Source: Poronia punctata
Lineage: Eukaryota; Ascomycota; Sordariomycetes; Xylariales; Xylariaceae
DNA length: 14,159 bases
Reading direction: 5' to 3'
NCBI GenBank assembly: GCA_022579005.1
Contig: MU401505.1
Location: forward strand, 193,925-208,083
Shown: in pieces, positions 1 through 9,910 of the stretch
Layout: the number at the start of each line of letters is the position of its first letter
Numbering within the stretch: position 1 is the stretch's first letter
Translations under genes and position numbers: made by a program
Notes under the pieces: generated by a model
Told to the model about the DNA's origin: nothing
Database searches by the model: none
The model's input: only the letters and a program-made list of their open reading frames with translations

Positions 1-69
1 ACCCCCCCCAACCCCCCCCCCCCCCCATCCCCCCCCCCCCCCCCCCCCCCCCCGCCCCCCCCCCCCCCG

Positions 70-108
<39 letters not shown>
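1..108. repeat. Near-pure poly-C tract (poly-G on the minus strand)
   Basis: About 108 bases of C with rare interruptions: A at 1, AA at 10-11, AT at 27-28, G at 54 and G at 69. A run of 13 A at 115-127 follows after a short spacer. On the minus strand it lies inside the first intron of the RanGAP gene, starting about 36 bases past the splice donor. It may be a true homopolymer or an assembly artefact at a contig end: two-colour Illumina chemistry reads absent signal as G. The intron acceptor and remaining exons lie beyond it and are not visible. Confidence 0.9.
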
Positions 109-110
<2 letters not shown>

Positions 111-144
111 AGTTAAAAAAAAAAAAAGGACTGATGGGCTTTAC

Positions 145-339
145 CTTGAGTGTCTTTTTCGTAGCTAATACTTCGCCGAGGCGTTTGCAAGCGTCCACAC
201 CAAGACTGTTGCCGGAGAGATCTGCTTCTTCCACATCTTGCATGTCGACGAGCTCTTTGATATGGGGGTCCAAGTCTTGGGCATTCTCGAATTTGAGGCC
301 CTTTACCCCGATCGAGAAGACCTTTGAACCGACAGCCAT
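145..339 (-). CDS. RNA1: Ran GTPase-activating protein (RanGAP/Rna1), first exon only
   Basis: Cytosolic activator of GTP hydrolysis by Ran, which maintains the Ran-GTP gradient for nuclear transport. This 65-codon exon begins at ATG 339-337 in a strong context (A at -3, G at +4). It encodes an N-terminus with KVFSIGVKGLKFENAQDLDP, then VDMQDVEEADLSGNSLGVDA and LGEVLATKKTLK. This is the typical start of fungal RanGAP: a short strand, then the first leucine-rich repeats with an LSGN-type turn. The frame stays open to AAG at 147-145 and is followed at 144 by GTAAAG, a plausible donor in phase 0, placed where orthologues continue with the next repeat. The rest of the roughly 400-residue protein is outside the window. 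The family call is confident; the donor is inferred. The reading on the opposite strand here is a shadow. Confidence 0.85.
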
Positions 340-1394
340 GGTTTTTTGGGCGCGCTTGTGATGATGATACTAGTAGCGAAGCGAAGCGATTTAGACTGGT
401 TAAAGCTCCGTTCTTGGTAATATCTGCAAGGGCAGCAGAAATATTATAGCGATAAAAGAAAGAACCAGAAAAGAAGCGATATACACCAGTTGCGCCGATG
501 TCTGGTTTGCTATTTGAGAAGGGGGGGTTGTCAAATATCTAGGCAGTATCGTTAGGTAAGTACCTAAACTAGACTAAAATGTGGGCTGTTGTTCTGTTGT
601 GTTTTGGTGGGGGAGGGGCAACTTCCTTGCGATAAGGTTGTTAGCGTAACTAAAATGGAGGGAGATATCCAAGATAGAGGGGTACCTTGCAGAGTCAAAT
701 GGTAGGTACGTACGTGTACTCGGTATTGTGAACAGGGCGCCGGGGAAAACTTTAATCTAGGTTAGGTAGATCGCCTAGGTGCATATCTTACTTAAGCTTA
801 TTGTTCTGTCCCTTCAATAGCCGTCTAACCTTCCGTGTTTACAATAGTATTTTAAAAAGGGGATGTTGGCTAGGTAACACAATACCTACCCATTCCCTAG
901 CAAGCTCAACTAAAGTAAGAGTGAAGACAAACAAATTAAAAAGAGAGAGAGGCATGTAGCCATGTATAAAGCATGTTTTCTTATAACTTATCTACTTTAT
1001 AGAAGTGTATAACATGATGTAAAGCCATGTAACTACAAATGTACAACGTATGCCTACCCAAGGTAACAATTTTATCTACAAATACTAATCTTTTCATCCC
1101 CTGATAAGATGCACTCTAAATGACAATGTTGAAGGAAAATACAAGATGACTAATGACTCTAGATATCCTAACCTAGGCCCGTCTACGTGCCTACCTCTTA
1201 ACTCAGCGATTTACATGCTTTATTATTGAACAACTATTAATTTTGTCAAGTTTAAAAGCTATGACATGACACACGTTGACTAAACGCCTTGTATAACACA
1301 CGATTACGAAATCACCCCCTTTCCAACATCTCTTCATGTGAAAAAGAGAACACTAATAATTCCCCGCCTCTTCCGTTACCTAGGGCGAGCAATC
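340..1394. other. Intergenic region between RanGAP and the BTB gene
   Basis: It holds the upstream region of RanGAP and the 3' flank of the BTB gene, both on the minus strand. It is AT-rich with frequent stops in all frames, and I see no gene or RNA. It contains six TAGGTA/TACCTA hexamers (553, 561, 703, 763, 871, 884). An AATAAA on the minus strand at 1224-1219, about 170 bases past the BTB stop, could be its polyadenylation signal. Confidence 0.6.
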
Positions 1395-2350
1395 CTATCC
1401 CGACGGGAACGGGTTCCCTAAGGTGCCGACGGGATCGCGAGGCTTAGCCTTGTAGATATGATCACAGTCATCGCAACATATGACGACAGGTCGGTTGTTG
1501 CCGCCAAATGTACAATCAGGGCAAGGCATCGTGAAGGCGGATCCCGAGTGGGCATGCATGAGAAGCTCATATGCCATGGTGCTCGACTCTCGGAGAACAG
1601 TCCTTACCTCTTCTTTGTCGAGTAATTCGGGGCGGATAAACATGGTTTGGATAACAATGTCTCTCAATCCTCTATCGGTCTCAACTGTGCTATCGAAGAC
1701 TTCTTGCGCGGCATTCAGAAACTCGGGCGTGTTCCAGTGATGTATAGCAGCGTACCAGAACCTTTCAGTCGCCAGTTCTTTAAGCCCGGAGATAGCGTAC
1801 CTCTCTGCGATGGCGTAGACCCTCGCGTGCTGTATAAGAGCAGCAGCGGGTTCCGGGCTCGCGGGCTCGGTTCTTCTCCTTTTCCTAGCTGGGTGCTCGA
1901 TGCATGTGACATTCTCCGAATCCTCGCTCGGGGCTGAGCATTTGACCGCGGTGTCAGTGGTAGTAGTAGGGTAACCGAATTCGTAGAAGTAGTGGATCAT
2001 GGATTTTACGGCGATGGGATCGTCTTCCGACAGATCTATGTGGTTCTCGCGAGCTTCCTATATTTACCATTAGCCGACCGTTGTTTGACGTGGAATTCAT
2101 TTGGCGTCGCTAACCCTGAATGGCCCTCGACAAGCGGCAGCGAAGAATTCGGACCGTGGACACAGCACGGCCTTATGTACCTTGTATTTGTCCTCGCCAC
2201 AAGATATTGTAAGATCTGAGTAGTCTCCAGTTTCACATATACTGCAGAGTATTTTAGTAAGGTTCCATGGGCAGTACTATCCAAGAGGACGGCGATCTAC
2301 CTCTTTAGAGAGCCGAGAACGGATTCGAGTTCGAATTTAGATAATCGCAT
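1395..2350 (-). CDS. BTB/POZ domain protein, three exons, 279 aa
   Basis: BTB domains mediate dimerisation and recruitment to cullin-3 ubiquitin ligases or chromatin; the role of this protein is unknown. Exons are 2350-2301, 2241-2115 and 2057-1395. The introns are 59 bp (GTAGAT...CTGCAG, TACTAA branch site) and 57 bp (GTTAGC...ATATAG). The joined frame is consistent (phases 2 and 0). Residues about 20-110 form a fungal [23 protein letters not shown], then [16 protein letters not shown], then [21 protein letters not shown] basic RKRRR stretch at 117-121 may be a nuclear localisation signal. A helical segment at about 130-235 follows. The C-terminus has two CX2C pairs (C238/C241 and C254/C257) spaced like a small zinc ribbon. 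ATG 2350 has A at -3. The BTB call is firm. The gene lies 3' of CHO2 in the same orientation, but 1.1 kb away, so no operon-like link is implied. Confidence 0.85.
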
Positions 2351-3438
2351 ATTGTACAGCTACTGGTGTATTATCTGCGACGATCTCTCTCTTGATGGGA
2401 CGAGTAGAGTATTTTGCTAACTAGCTTCTTGTATTGGTTTCATCGGTCAATGGGAGCCGTGGAGGAACTGATAATAATGAGTAAAGTAGGTAGATATCTT
2501 AAGGTACTTTAGGTAGGCGTGGTAGGGTAGTAGGTAGGTAGGTAGGTATTCTGACCGCCAAACTTAAGGCAAACGCATTTTAATACTCCGGTTGGGCAGC
2601 TGCAGAACTTGGCCGACGGCATAATGGAGGCTGTACAATAAAAATAAAATGAGGCTAGATCTAGATAGGTACTCGTACCTGGTAGAAGTGCAGTTTTTGT
2701 ATGAGCAGACCAATGATGTGTTGGTAGCGGTGGTTACACAACACGCCACTTCTCTCAGCCCAATATGCCTCGCCCCTTCCACTATACGTAACATTACCGC
2801 GTGTACTCGTATTTAAAGTGCTTGCTACTCGTAGATATAAGAAGATCTACTACAAGTAAAGCGGCCGATATTTTTCAATTTTGTTATTTTCCTTTTTATA
2901 TGTGCCACCCCCTAACAACTCTCCTATATAATGTGAATTTCCTGTAGGTATTTGTTATGCTACAAGGTTTAGGTTAGCTGAGCGACAGCCCGGCCCTAGC
3001 TTACTTTGTAAATATAGTAACATCCAAAAAGACTGCGGCGGTTGAGCAATACTTTCAAATTGTAGGAAGAGCACAGGGAGGACAGACGCTTTATTAACAA
3101 TACATATAATTTAGGTTAGTCGACGTTTCCCTTGCACTTTCAGTTAGGTTACACGTTGTTGGGCCATATACCTGTCAAATGCAGGTGTTTGATGGCTGTA
3201 AAAGGATTTAGAAGTCACAAGGGCTTACTAATGGGCAGGTCCAATGACTTAATCTGCATCGGAATTTTGACGGGAGTGTTGATTGCTGATGTATCGTAGG
3301 TTTTCTCTCTATTGCCTTTCGTCATCGTGTTACCATACGAATGGTTGTAATCCACCTTTCATCTCTAACCCTTTTCTTTTTCGTGGGTTTCATAGCTTCT
3401 CGGACCCTGGTGTGGCTGAGCCCTTGGAGTTAGACATG
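2351..3438. other. Intergenic region between the BTB gene and CHO2
   Basis: This is the promoter side of the BTB gene and the 3' flank of CHO2. No reading frame here resembles a protein I recognise; the longest, at 2564-2794 on the minus strand, has no visible domain. It contains a dense TAGGTA cluster (2487-2548) and three copies of the octamer TACTCGTA (2670-2677, 2804-2811, 2826-2833). No RNA gene is seen. Confidence 0.6.
2531..2548. repeat. Short TAGG tandem repeat
   Basis: Four and a half copies of TAGG in tandem, inside a wider stretch (2480-2549) full of TAGGTA and GGTAGG variants. It differs from the TTAGGG telomere repeat and is interior, so it is not a telomere. It is probably a local expansion of the hexamer scattered through the intergenic DNA here. 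Confidence 0.8.
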
Positions 3439-6400
3439 CTATAAGGTGCCTATTTCACGAAACGTTAGTACTTCCCCTAAATGTACACGTCCACCGGAGC
3501 CGTGCACCACTCGATTTATTGTTCCAAGAAGACCACCCATAGGAGAACTTACCAGAACTTGCTTCGCGCTACATATTCTCCATGCAAGGTTTCTTATATT
3601 GCCATCGGCAGACACAACCGCCGGTGCGAACTCAATACCAAACATCTGTCGGATGGCGTACACGGTTCTCTTTGCGTATTTGCTGTCACGTTCTACGTGA
3701 CTACCCCAAGGCTCGGTAGCCTTGCTAGGCGCAATGTCCGGGTCGCGATCGAGGCAGTTTTGCACGACGGGGAGAAGAGACGCTTCAACCTCGTTCTGGT
3801 AGTTTGCTAACGAGTCTGCACCCGAAGGGACATCGTCATCGTTAAATCTCGTCACGTGGACCTCGAATGGTTGGGAGATGGCCATCACGGTGTGATTCCC
3901 ATCGTGGTGATACCGGAACTCGTACACACCCTGTGTCCACCAGAGCTTGTCGCCGGAAAAGATCATCTCGCCTTTGACAATCTTGACCCCATCCGACTCT
4001 CGGCTTGTCTTGACAGGCACGTCGGCTGTGAGAATTCCCTTATCCGCCGTGGTGGACTCGTATTCACCGGGGCTGGTTGGAATCCAGCGGCCGAGTGAGG
4101 GAACATCTGTGACCTCCCTTGACTGATTATCGGCAACCATGTACAACCCGATCCAGTCCTTCTTACTGTGATTTGCCGGCGCCGTCCACTTGACCTTGAC
4201 AGGAGCACCGTATTCGTAAATCAGGGCCTTTTGCTCACCGGGGAACCTGCCGGCCGTTCCTTCTTTCCCGCTAGATCTCTCCGTGAGCGCGGAGCCAGAA
4301 GAACTCTCGCCTTCGATCGTGACCGTATAATATTTAGGGTCAAAAGTCGTCAGATCTGGCGTCGATTTTCCCATGGCAAGCCGAGCAGGATATTTATTGA
4401 AGAGGGCAGTAGTATCTCGGACAATGGTCGAGACACCGGCGGCCAGTTTCGGGCGAGCTGCGTCCAGGAGCTCTTCGACCACTTGCGAGGTCTGGTCCAT
4501 AATTCTGTCTACACTGCTCTGCCACTCCACGACATAAGGGGGTAGCGAGCGCTTGATGAACCTCGTAAGGCCGGCTTCGTTTCGGATGTTCTCGCCGTAG
4601 ACTTTCCGCATGTGGGGCTGCTCTACGAATTCAAGGAATCCGATCGTGAGGAGATGGCTTGCCAGCGCCAGGATGAAGACCGACTTGCTCCAGGTAATCA
4701 GAGCGGCGCCCCATAGACCTGCTGTGCCGATGATTCGCTCGGGGTTATTCAAAAAGCGATAGATGGACGTGTAATTGAGCTTGACGCCACGGTCGAAGAA
4801 GAAGTCTCCGAAGAACCACCCAAATTCCCCTAGTGACTCGTAGATGCTCACGGCAGTCCAGGCCTGTAATGCGACGAGACTAGCGCCGATGACATGGCGT
4901 AGGAGAACATAGCCGTAGCTCCAGTCGACAGGAACGGAGTACATCTTCCAACAAGCCACGACGAATGAGACATAGCAAAGTATATGGGAGATGTGATACA
5001 TGCCCTTCCATTGCCTCCACGCCTCATTCGTCGTATCTCCAAATTTGAGGAAATGGCGAGTCCACATCTTGTCCTGCGACTGGCGGTGGAGAATGGAACC
5101 GAGACCGACCGAGTACCAGATCCGCCACATGAGCGCGTGCACCACAAAGAGGAACTGCCAGAATGGAGTTTCCGGGGTGACTACAGCCAACGTGCCTAGA
5201 TATACTACGAGTAGGAGTGTGGAATAGTCGGTATTTCGGAACAGGTCGATGTTTTGCAGGCCCAGTAGATGATGAACTTCCTTGGGCGAGGAGGGTTGAT
5301 CAACCGGTGAAGCGGGGGTCTCTTCGAGAGCGGACGCTTCAGAGAGTGCTGATACCTGGCTCTCAGAACGCTTGCGAGGGGCTGGGGGGTTGTAGGTTTT
5401 CTCAATGTGGGGGTTTTCGACGAGAACGAGGAAAGCGAATTGGCAAGCATGAGCAAAAATGGAGATGAAGAGAACAGCGTAACTCCCGGCCATCATGGAA
5501 ATTCCATAGTAGCCGGCGTATCCAATCGAGTACATGGGATGAGGCGCCATTTCGAAAACGCCGTCAAAGGTCAATTCTTGGTCGACAAGGAAGAAGAAGT
5601 CGCCCCAGTACCAGGCATAATCTTTGACAACTCTGAGGGCATCTACCTTGACCCAAAAGTTGAAACCGACGATGACCAGACCCATGGTCCATCGGATGAT
5701 GGTTATAGGCAGATGCTCACCCGCCGGTGTGTGCGTACAGGCAATGGCGAATAGGCCATACGACACGAAATCGCACAGGAGAATGAGATCGACAAAGCGG
5801 CGGAAGACCAGCCAGGTGTTGTACTCGATCGGGGCATTGTCAAAGTCAAACTCGCTATGGATCTCCGTCTCGGATTCACGCTTCAGCAGGTTGTAGAGCC
5901 ATGGCCGCGGGTTCTTCCCCGTCGAGGGCGGCTCAAATAGCTGATACTTACGGGCCCAGCAAACAAGGGTGTTGTCGTTAGACTGCCAGTGCAGCAGTAT
6001 ACCAATGCCGGCATTGTAGGCGGCACGCCAGAAGAGATAAACGAGGGCAAATACGTATTTGTCCAGCGGCGAGGGCAAGAGGTAAAGAGCAAGAATGTGA
6101 GCAGCGAGGATGGATAAGACTATAATGTCGCCTACATTCTTGGGTTTTCTAGGATCAAGCATCTGCGGTATCCTGTCGTGAGTAACTGGAACTACAAAGA
6201 CTGCGACATGAAATAACCAAGGCAGAAAACGTCAGCACAATTCTTTTTAAACCTGTCCTTCATTTAGCCCCATTTCGTCGGTTGTCAATTACTCACCCTT
6301 TCCCTCATGGGTGCGGCCATATGTCTTTCTAGGCTCGGGAGCCGCAGATTTCTTTTGGTGGTTGTCTTCGTCATCAGCATTCGGTTTGCTGTTCCCCGCA

Positions 6401-6489
6401 TACTCGTGAGGGGTTCTGCTCCTGCCATCTTCGTCTCCGAGCTGCCTGCGACGCAGTTCAGCGGCAGGGTTGTCAGCAGACGAACTCAT
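3439..6489 (-). CDS. CHO2: Phosphatidylethanolamine N-methyltransferase (Cho2/Pem1), two exons, 984 aa
   Basis: ER membrane enzyme that transfers the first methyl group from S-adenosylmethionine to phosphatidylethanolamine on the way to phosphatidylcholine. Exon 1 is 6489-6297 and exon 2 is 6200-3439. The 96-bp intron (GTGAGT...CGCAG) is phase 1 and joins GRTHEGK to VFVVPVTHD, a conserved fungal Cho2 junction. The start is ATG 6489 (A at -3); an upstream in-frame GTG is not a credible start. There are two tandem methyltransferase modules with many membrane segments. The first has WYWGDFFF (about 262-269), [15 protein letters not shown] (about 283-297) and VENPH (about 325). The second has [10 protein letters not shown] (about 524-533), NNPERIIG (about 549-556) and VEQPH (about 590). 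A Ser/Pro-rich linker (about 340-375) separates them. A soluble C-terminal region (about 720-850), with DWIGLY and YEFRYHHDG, looks like a SKICH-type beta-sandwich. The length is close to fungal orthologues and no break is seen. Confidence 0.95.
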
Positions 6490-7520
6490 TGTGATTGGCC
6501 ACACAATGTATGGTTTGTGACACGGACGGACGGTCGCAAACGGGAGGCGGGCAGCTGAGTTGAGATGACGAAATGTGTTGAACTTCGTCTACTCGCAGCT
6601 GAGAGCTGCAATGTTGAATGTTGCAGGTGCTGGACGTATGAGAACTGGCTGATCGGCCGAATTGACTTTGTGGTTGATATAGAGTAGAACGTAAAAGTTT
6701 AAATTCCAAGGCGAGTGTGGTATCTTATCAATCCATCGGTTGCATGGATGACTCAGTATTTTCACCTCCGTTAGTCTGTGTAACAGAAGAAAAGAAACAT
6801 GAGAGAAGGTGCAAGAAAAAGAACAACAGAAGTTCTGGCCAAGATTCCAAGAAGGCTCCGTAGACTACCTACTAGAGCATACACGTAGATACTAGGGTAA
6901 CCTTAGACTAAAAGGTTAAGTACGCCGGCGGGTTAAGTAGATTTAGGTACCTAACCTATCAATTATTTTCCAATACCCTCAATACGAGTAGACTATAATA
7001 ATTCTAGAAGAGGGAAACCGCCCAAATACATCTGCCGCGGTTTGCGATAACGTCATGTTGATGAGTCCCACGACAAGACAGGCCGGGTTTTAGGTTGTGC
7101 ATTAGGTTCACTCAAAGAGCAGTCATATGGCGCATATCAGGAATACTATTCGACAATTGATGTGACCTAAGCCGTATACCAAACTTACTCCAAAGCAAAA
7201 CTTCAAGTTTTGGGCCAACAGCCAACAACATGCAACATAACGCATTATGTAACGTGTACTGTACCTATTGAACGTGGGAAATTCCATTGAGCAGATGCCG
7301 GGGGGCAGGATCTAGGTACCGCCTACAGCAGCCTGTGCAGTGGTTGAGAGGGGCCTGATGCCGATTGGTACCGGTTAGAACCCTCCATTTGTCCATCCCA
7401 AATGGACCCCCACACTCCCGAGGTAGCTCTTTCTCCCTCCATCGGCATTGGGCGGGACTTGTGGCCGAACAAACCGTAAAGGGGAACAACTGAAATACCT
7501 ACACGTAGAGATCACTCGTA

Positions 7521-7544
7521 GGCTACGTAGATAGACACGTAGCC
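7521..7544. repeat. 8-bp inverted repeat, ACGTAG cluster
   Basis: The arms GGCTACGT (7521-7528) and ACGTAGCC (7537-7544) are perfect complements with an 8-base spacer. Another CACGTAG lies 20 bases upstream at 7502. It could be a bipartite protein-binding site or chance; no function is known. Confidence 0.45.
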
Positions 7545-7609
7545 AAAGCATGTAAGTAAATACCTAGTCAAGAATTATATGAAATCTTGCAGTACTATTA
7601 ACTCCTATT

Positions 7610-7643
7610 CCAGATAAACCTGCGTGTAGGCTTGTTTATCTGG
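7610..7643. repeat. 10-bp inverted repeat / hairpin
   Basis: The arms CCAGATAAAC (7610-7619) and GTTTATCTGG (7634-7643) are perfectly complementary with a 14-base loop. Both arms carry a GATA core, so a pair of GATA-factor sites facing each other is an alternative to an RNA hairpin. It lies in non-coding DNA downstream of COX19 and upstream of CHO2. Confidence 0.6.
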
Positions 7644-8120
7644 TCAAAATCCCCGGTTAGATTACCTAACCTACAACACTTATTAAAAAAATTCCTCAAG
7701 AATACCTACAAGTAGAAGCGGTTAAATGAGGCCAGAAGAATTTTACCCATTTACTCGTATCTACGTTTACAAAAGAGGCTTGCTTAACCGAGCCTACGAG
7801 CATATTAACCTAACCTATCTAAGTTCTAACCTCCATGAGCTGACATATTGCCGAGAAAAGTGTCCCGCAACTTTATACTATCAGTGATTTGTTCATCCCA
7901 CTTGGCAATATAAGATATAATGTAGGTTGGATAACCTATGAGATGAATCGCTGCTGAGAGAAACACACAAATGCAAAAAAAGCAAACCAATTGTTATTAC
8001 ACACTCTTATCTAAGCAGGAATTTCGACTAACCTTAGGTAGGTCCTTACTTAGTGCTATACTTCTTTCACATGCAAGCGGCTCAATTGTACATGTTAAGC
8101 CCGAGTCCGCGCCGCCTGTT

Positions 8121-8126
8121 TTTATT
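8121..8126 (-). promoter_or_regulatory. Candidate polyadenylation signal of COX19
   Basis: AATAAA on the minus strand, about 60 bases past the COX19 stop codon, which is a sensible distance. Fungal polyadenylation signals are loose, so this is suggestive only. Confidence 0.35.
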
Positions 8127-8185
8127 GCCTGTGGGTGGTGTGCTTCAAAAGCTCAAATTATAGACTACAGATAAAACCCCTTGAG

Positions 8186-8716
8186 CTATGAGCTTGCAGC
8201 ATCGCCGCCTCCAGAACTCGGTGTCGCTGTCGGCGTTGCAGACTTCGGGCTAGGTTCTTCGGCAAAGCCTAAATTTTTGAATTCATCCCTAGCCATGAGA
8301 TTCCTAAGGTTGGGACATCAGTATCTAGTGCGTGCATCCTGAGACTAAGTAGGTGTATGAATGAGTGTTTACCGGTCCATTCGACATGCCAGATAGGATT
8401 TGGCCAGGTTCCGACATTCTTCGTCATTGACGCCTTTCACTTTTTTTATACATGATAAATAACGTATCATGACATGTTTGCATTCGCCTGAGGGAGAAAG
8501 AGAATCAGCACTGGCGAGGTTTAAAATATTGGCAAGTTTGTTGAGCTTTCTTCCTTACCATCGTGGTCAAGAGGGAAGCTACCACGCTCTGGACTAAATA
8601 TGACAGGCAGATCAGTCAGACGTTGTGTTGTTTGTAAAAGGAGGTTGAGGTTTCACGACTTACGGAACAGGTTTTCCAGTATAGGGACCTGAGCCTGGAC
8701 TGCCAAATGAACTCAT
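8186..8716 (-). CDS. COX19: Cox19, twin CX9C mitochondrial copper/cytochrome oxidase assembly factor, four exons, 106 aa
   Basis: Small intermembrane-space protein needed for copper delivery to cytochrome c oxidase, working with Cox11 and imported by the Mia40 disulfide relay. I assembled it by eye from exons 8716-8664, 8593-8559, 8487-8373 and 8303-8186. The introns are 70, 71 and 69 bp with donors GTAAGT, GTAAGG and GTAAAC and acceptors TTTAG, CTCAG and CTTAG. Phases 2, 1 and 2 match throughout. The protein starts MSSFGSPGSG, continues PPERGSFPLDHDGEC, and has twin CX9C motifs C32-C42 and C54-C64. LACRMDR and NLMARDEFKNLGF follow, a signature specific to Cox19 among twin CX9C proteins. The tail is Ser/Thr/Pro/Gly-rich and ends DAASS. 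Yeast Cox19 is 98 aa, so the length fits. It is easily missed because no exon exceeds 40 codons. Confidence 0.93.
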
Positions 8717-9910
8717 TAGGCTTTTTTTATCGGGTCTGTTTTCCAGCAGTTACTGCTCTTATTTAGTAGGTGTAATATCGTAGGGACTTGATATCTCTCT
8801 TGTTCCGGAACGCAATTCATGTAATGAGATGCATGTACGTATATGAGAATTGCTATGAGGCTGGAAAATTCAACGGATGTATTATATACAGTGCCTAGGT
8901 ACCGAACAGTATACAGATTTAACTTAAGGCTGAGAATTAACGGCTGCGCTGCCCCCGCTGCTAGCAGCCCCGTAACTTTCTCAGGGGTAGATCAAGACCA
9001 CAGACTTACTGTAATAATACGGTGTGAAGTTTTATAAACACTGTATTTGCAAGAAGTGAGTTGTGATATCCTCTTGAAAGGGAAGTTGGCACATGCAAAT
9101 AGGATACCAAATTCACTTTTTCCTCTGCTTTTGAAACATTGTTCAAGGGACATATGATACCTATTGCAAAGCAGGACGCAACGTACTTGTACACGTATTA
9201 TTGTGTCGAACAAAGTATCTCCTTATTCAGGTTAGGGTGCCCCAATACTTACTCCAACCGGTTGGTGCCATAGCCCCTCCATTGAATAGCACCCCCTACT
9301 TTCACTTCAATTAGTGGTCGGTTGCCGGGCGAACAAGACGAATGGCGCCCAAATGGTGCAAGGTAATTGGATATGATGTCGTCCATCATCCTCTACAATG
9401 TACTTAGGTAGTACTGTATGCTGACAGGTTTTAGCTGCCAGCTCATTGTCTGTTAATAAGCACTTTGCTCGAAGACGGGAAACAATATATTCCACCTACT
9501 CGTCCGTACGTGTGTCTCGCAGGATTCGACCTCGTTTTTAGGAAGGTACATATTAGCCTGCCAAGTACCGACTGCTACAGCGGACACAAATACCTATATA
9601 ACTTTTCGTTTATCTAATAAGACTCGCAAAAATACCTAAAGGAAACACATCATCTTGCAGATGATCCACCATCTACATCCTAGGCATCGTTTTGATTGAC
9701 CAGCTCGATCCTGAAGTGAGGTGGCAGAGCTGACTGAGCACAACAATCCGTCCTTCTGCCGGTCTTTGCCGACAACTTCTTCATTATCACTAGAGCTATT
9801 TTACTTGACGGCGATTTGGAACCCGTTAGTATCTACATTACCTACCTATCCGTTCTAGTTGTTCTGGTTCTTTACACTTTCTCCTTCTCCTCTTCGAATT
9901 CCGTCCCATC
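8717..9910. other. Divergent intergenic region between COX19 and the cysteine-rich gene
   Basis: This is the shared upstream region of two divergently transcribed genes. A pyrimidine-rich leader (about 9860-9905) precedes the plus-strand gene. A 12-bp palindrome GCTGCTAGCAGC is at 8957-8968. Six TAGGTA/TACCTA hexamers occur (8896 to 9842). A weak candidate spliced frame on the minus strand (8924-9389) is discussed as a finding. Nothing else is recognised. Confidence 0.55.

Larger units (their letters stand above)
6490..8185. other. Intergenic region between CHO2 and COX19
   Basis: This holds the CHO2 promoter and leader (from 6490 up) and the COX19 3' flank (below 8186). No frame has convincing coding character. 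The GC-richer patch at 7260-7490 carries only a 41-codon ATG frame on the minus strand (7448-7323) with no recognisable motif. The region holds many TAGGTA/TACCTA hexamers, including a perfect palindrome TTAGGTACCTAA at 6943-6954, two TACTCGTA-type octamers (6983-6990, 7752-7759) and two inverted repeats listed separately. Confidence 0.6.

Noticed and set aside
134..361. A 75-codon open frame on the plus strand
   Set aside because: It is the antisense shadow of the RanGAP first exon, which has clear family similarity on the minus strand.
2480..2549. TAGG repeats resembling a telomere
   Set aside because: The unit is TAGG rather than TTAGGG, the tract is short, and it is flanked by genes on both sides.
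2564..2794. A 76-codon minus-strand frame
   Set aside because: No domain, no signal peptide and no similarity I recognise; it lies in AT-rich intergenic DNA with TAGGTA and octamer repeats.
6800..6883. Short open frames just upstream of CHO2 (for example ATG at 6800)
   Set aside because: They are short (about 28 codons), show no recognised motif, and the region is rich in A and G, which lowers stop frequency in some frames.
7336..7390. tRNA-like boxes: a GTGGTTGAGAGG A-box-like and a GGTTAGAACCC B-box-like stretch
   Set aside because: The B box lacks the invariant TTCGA core and the flanks do not pair as an acceptor stem.
7323..7448. A 41-codon ATG frame on the minus strand in a GC-richer patch
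   Set aside because: No motif and no matching splice sites that extend it; the longer version of the frame needs a non-ATG start.
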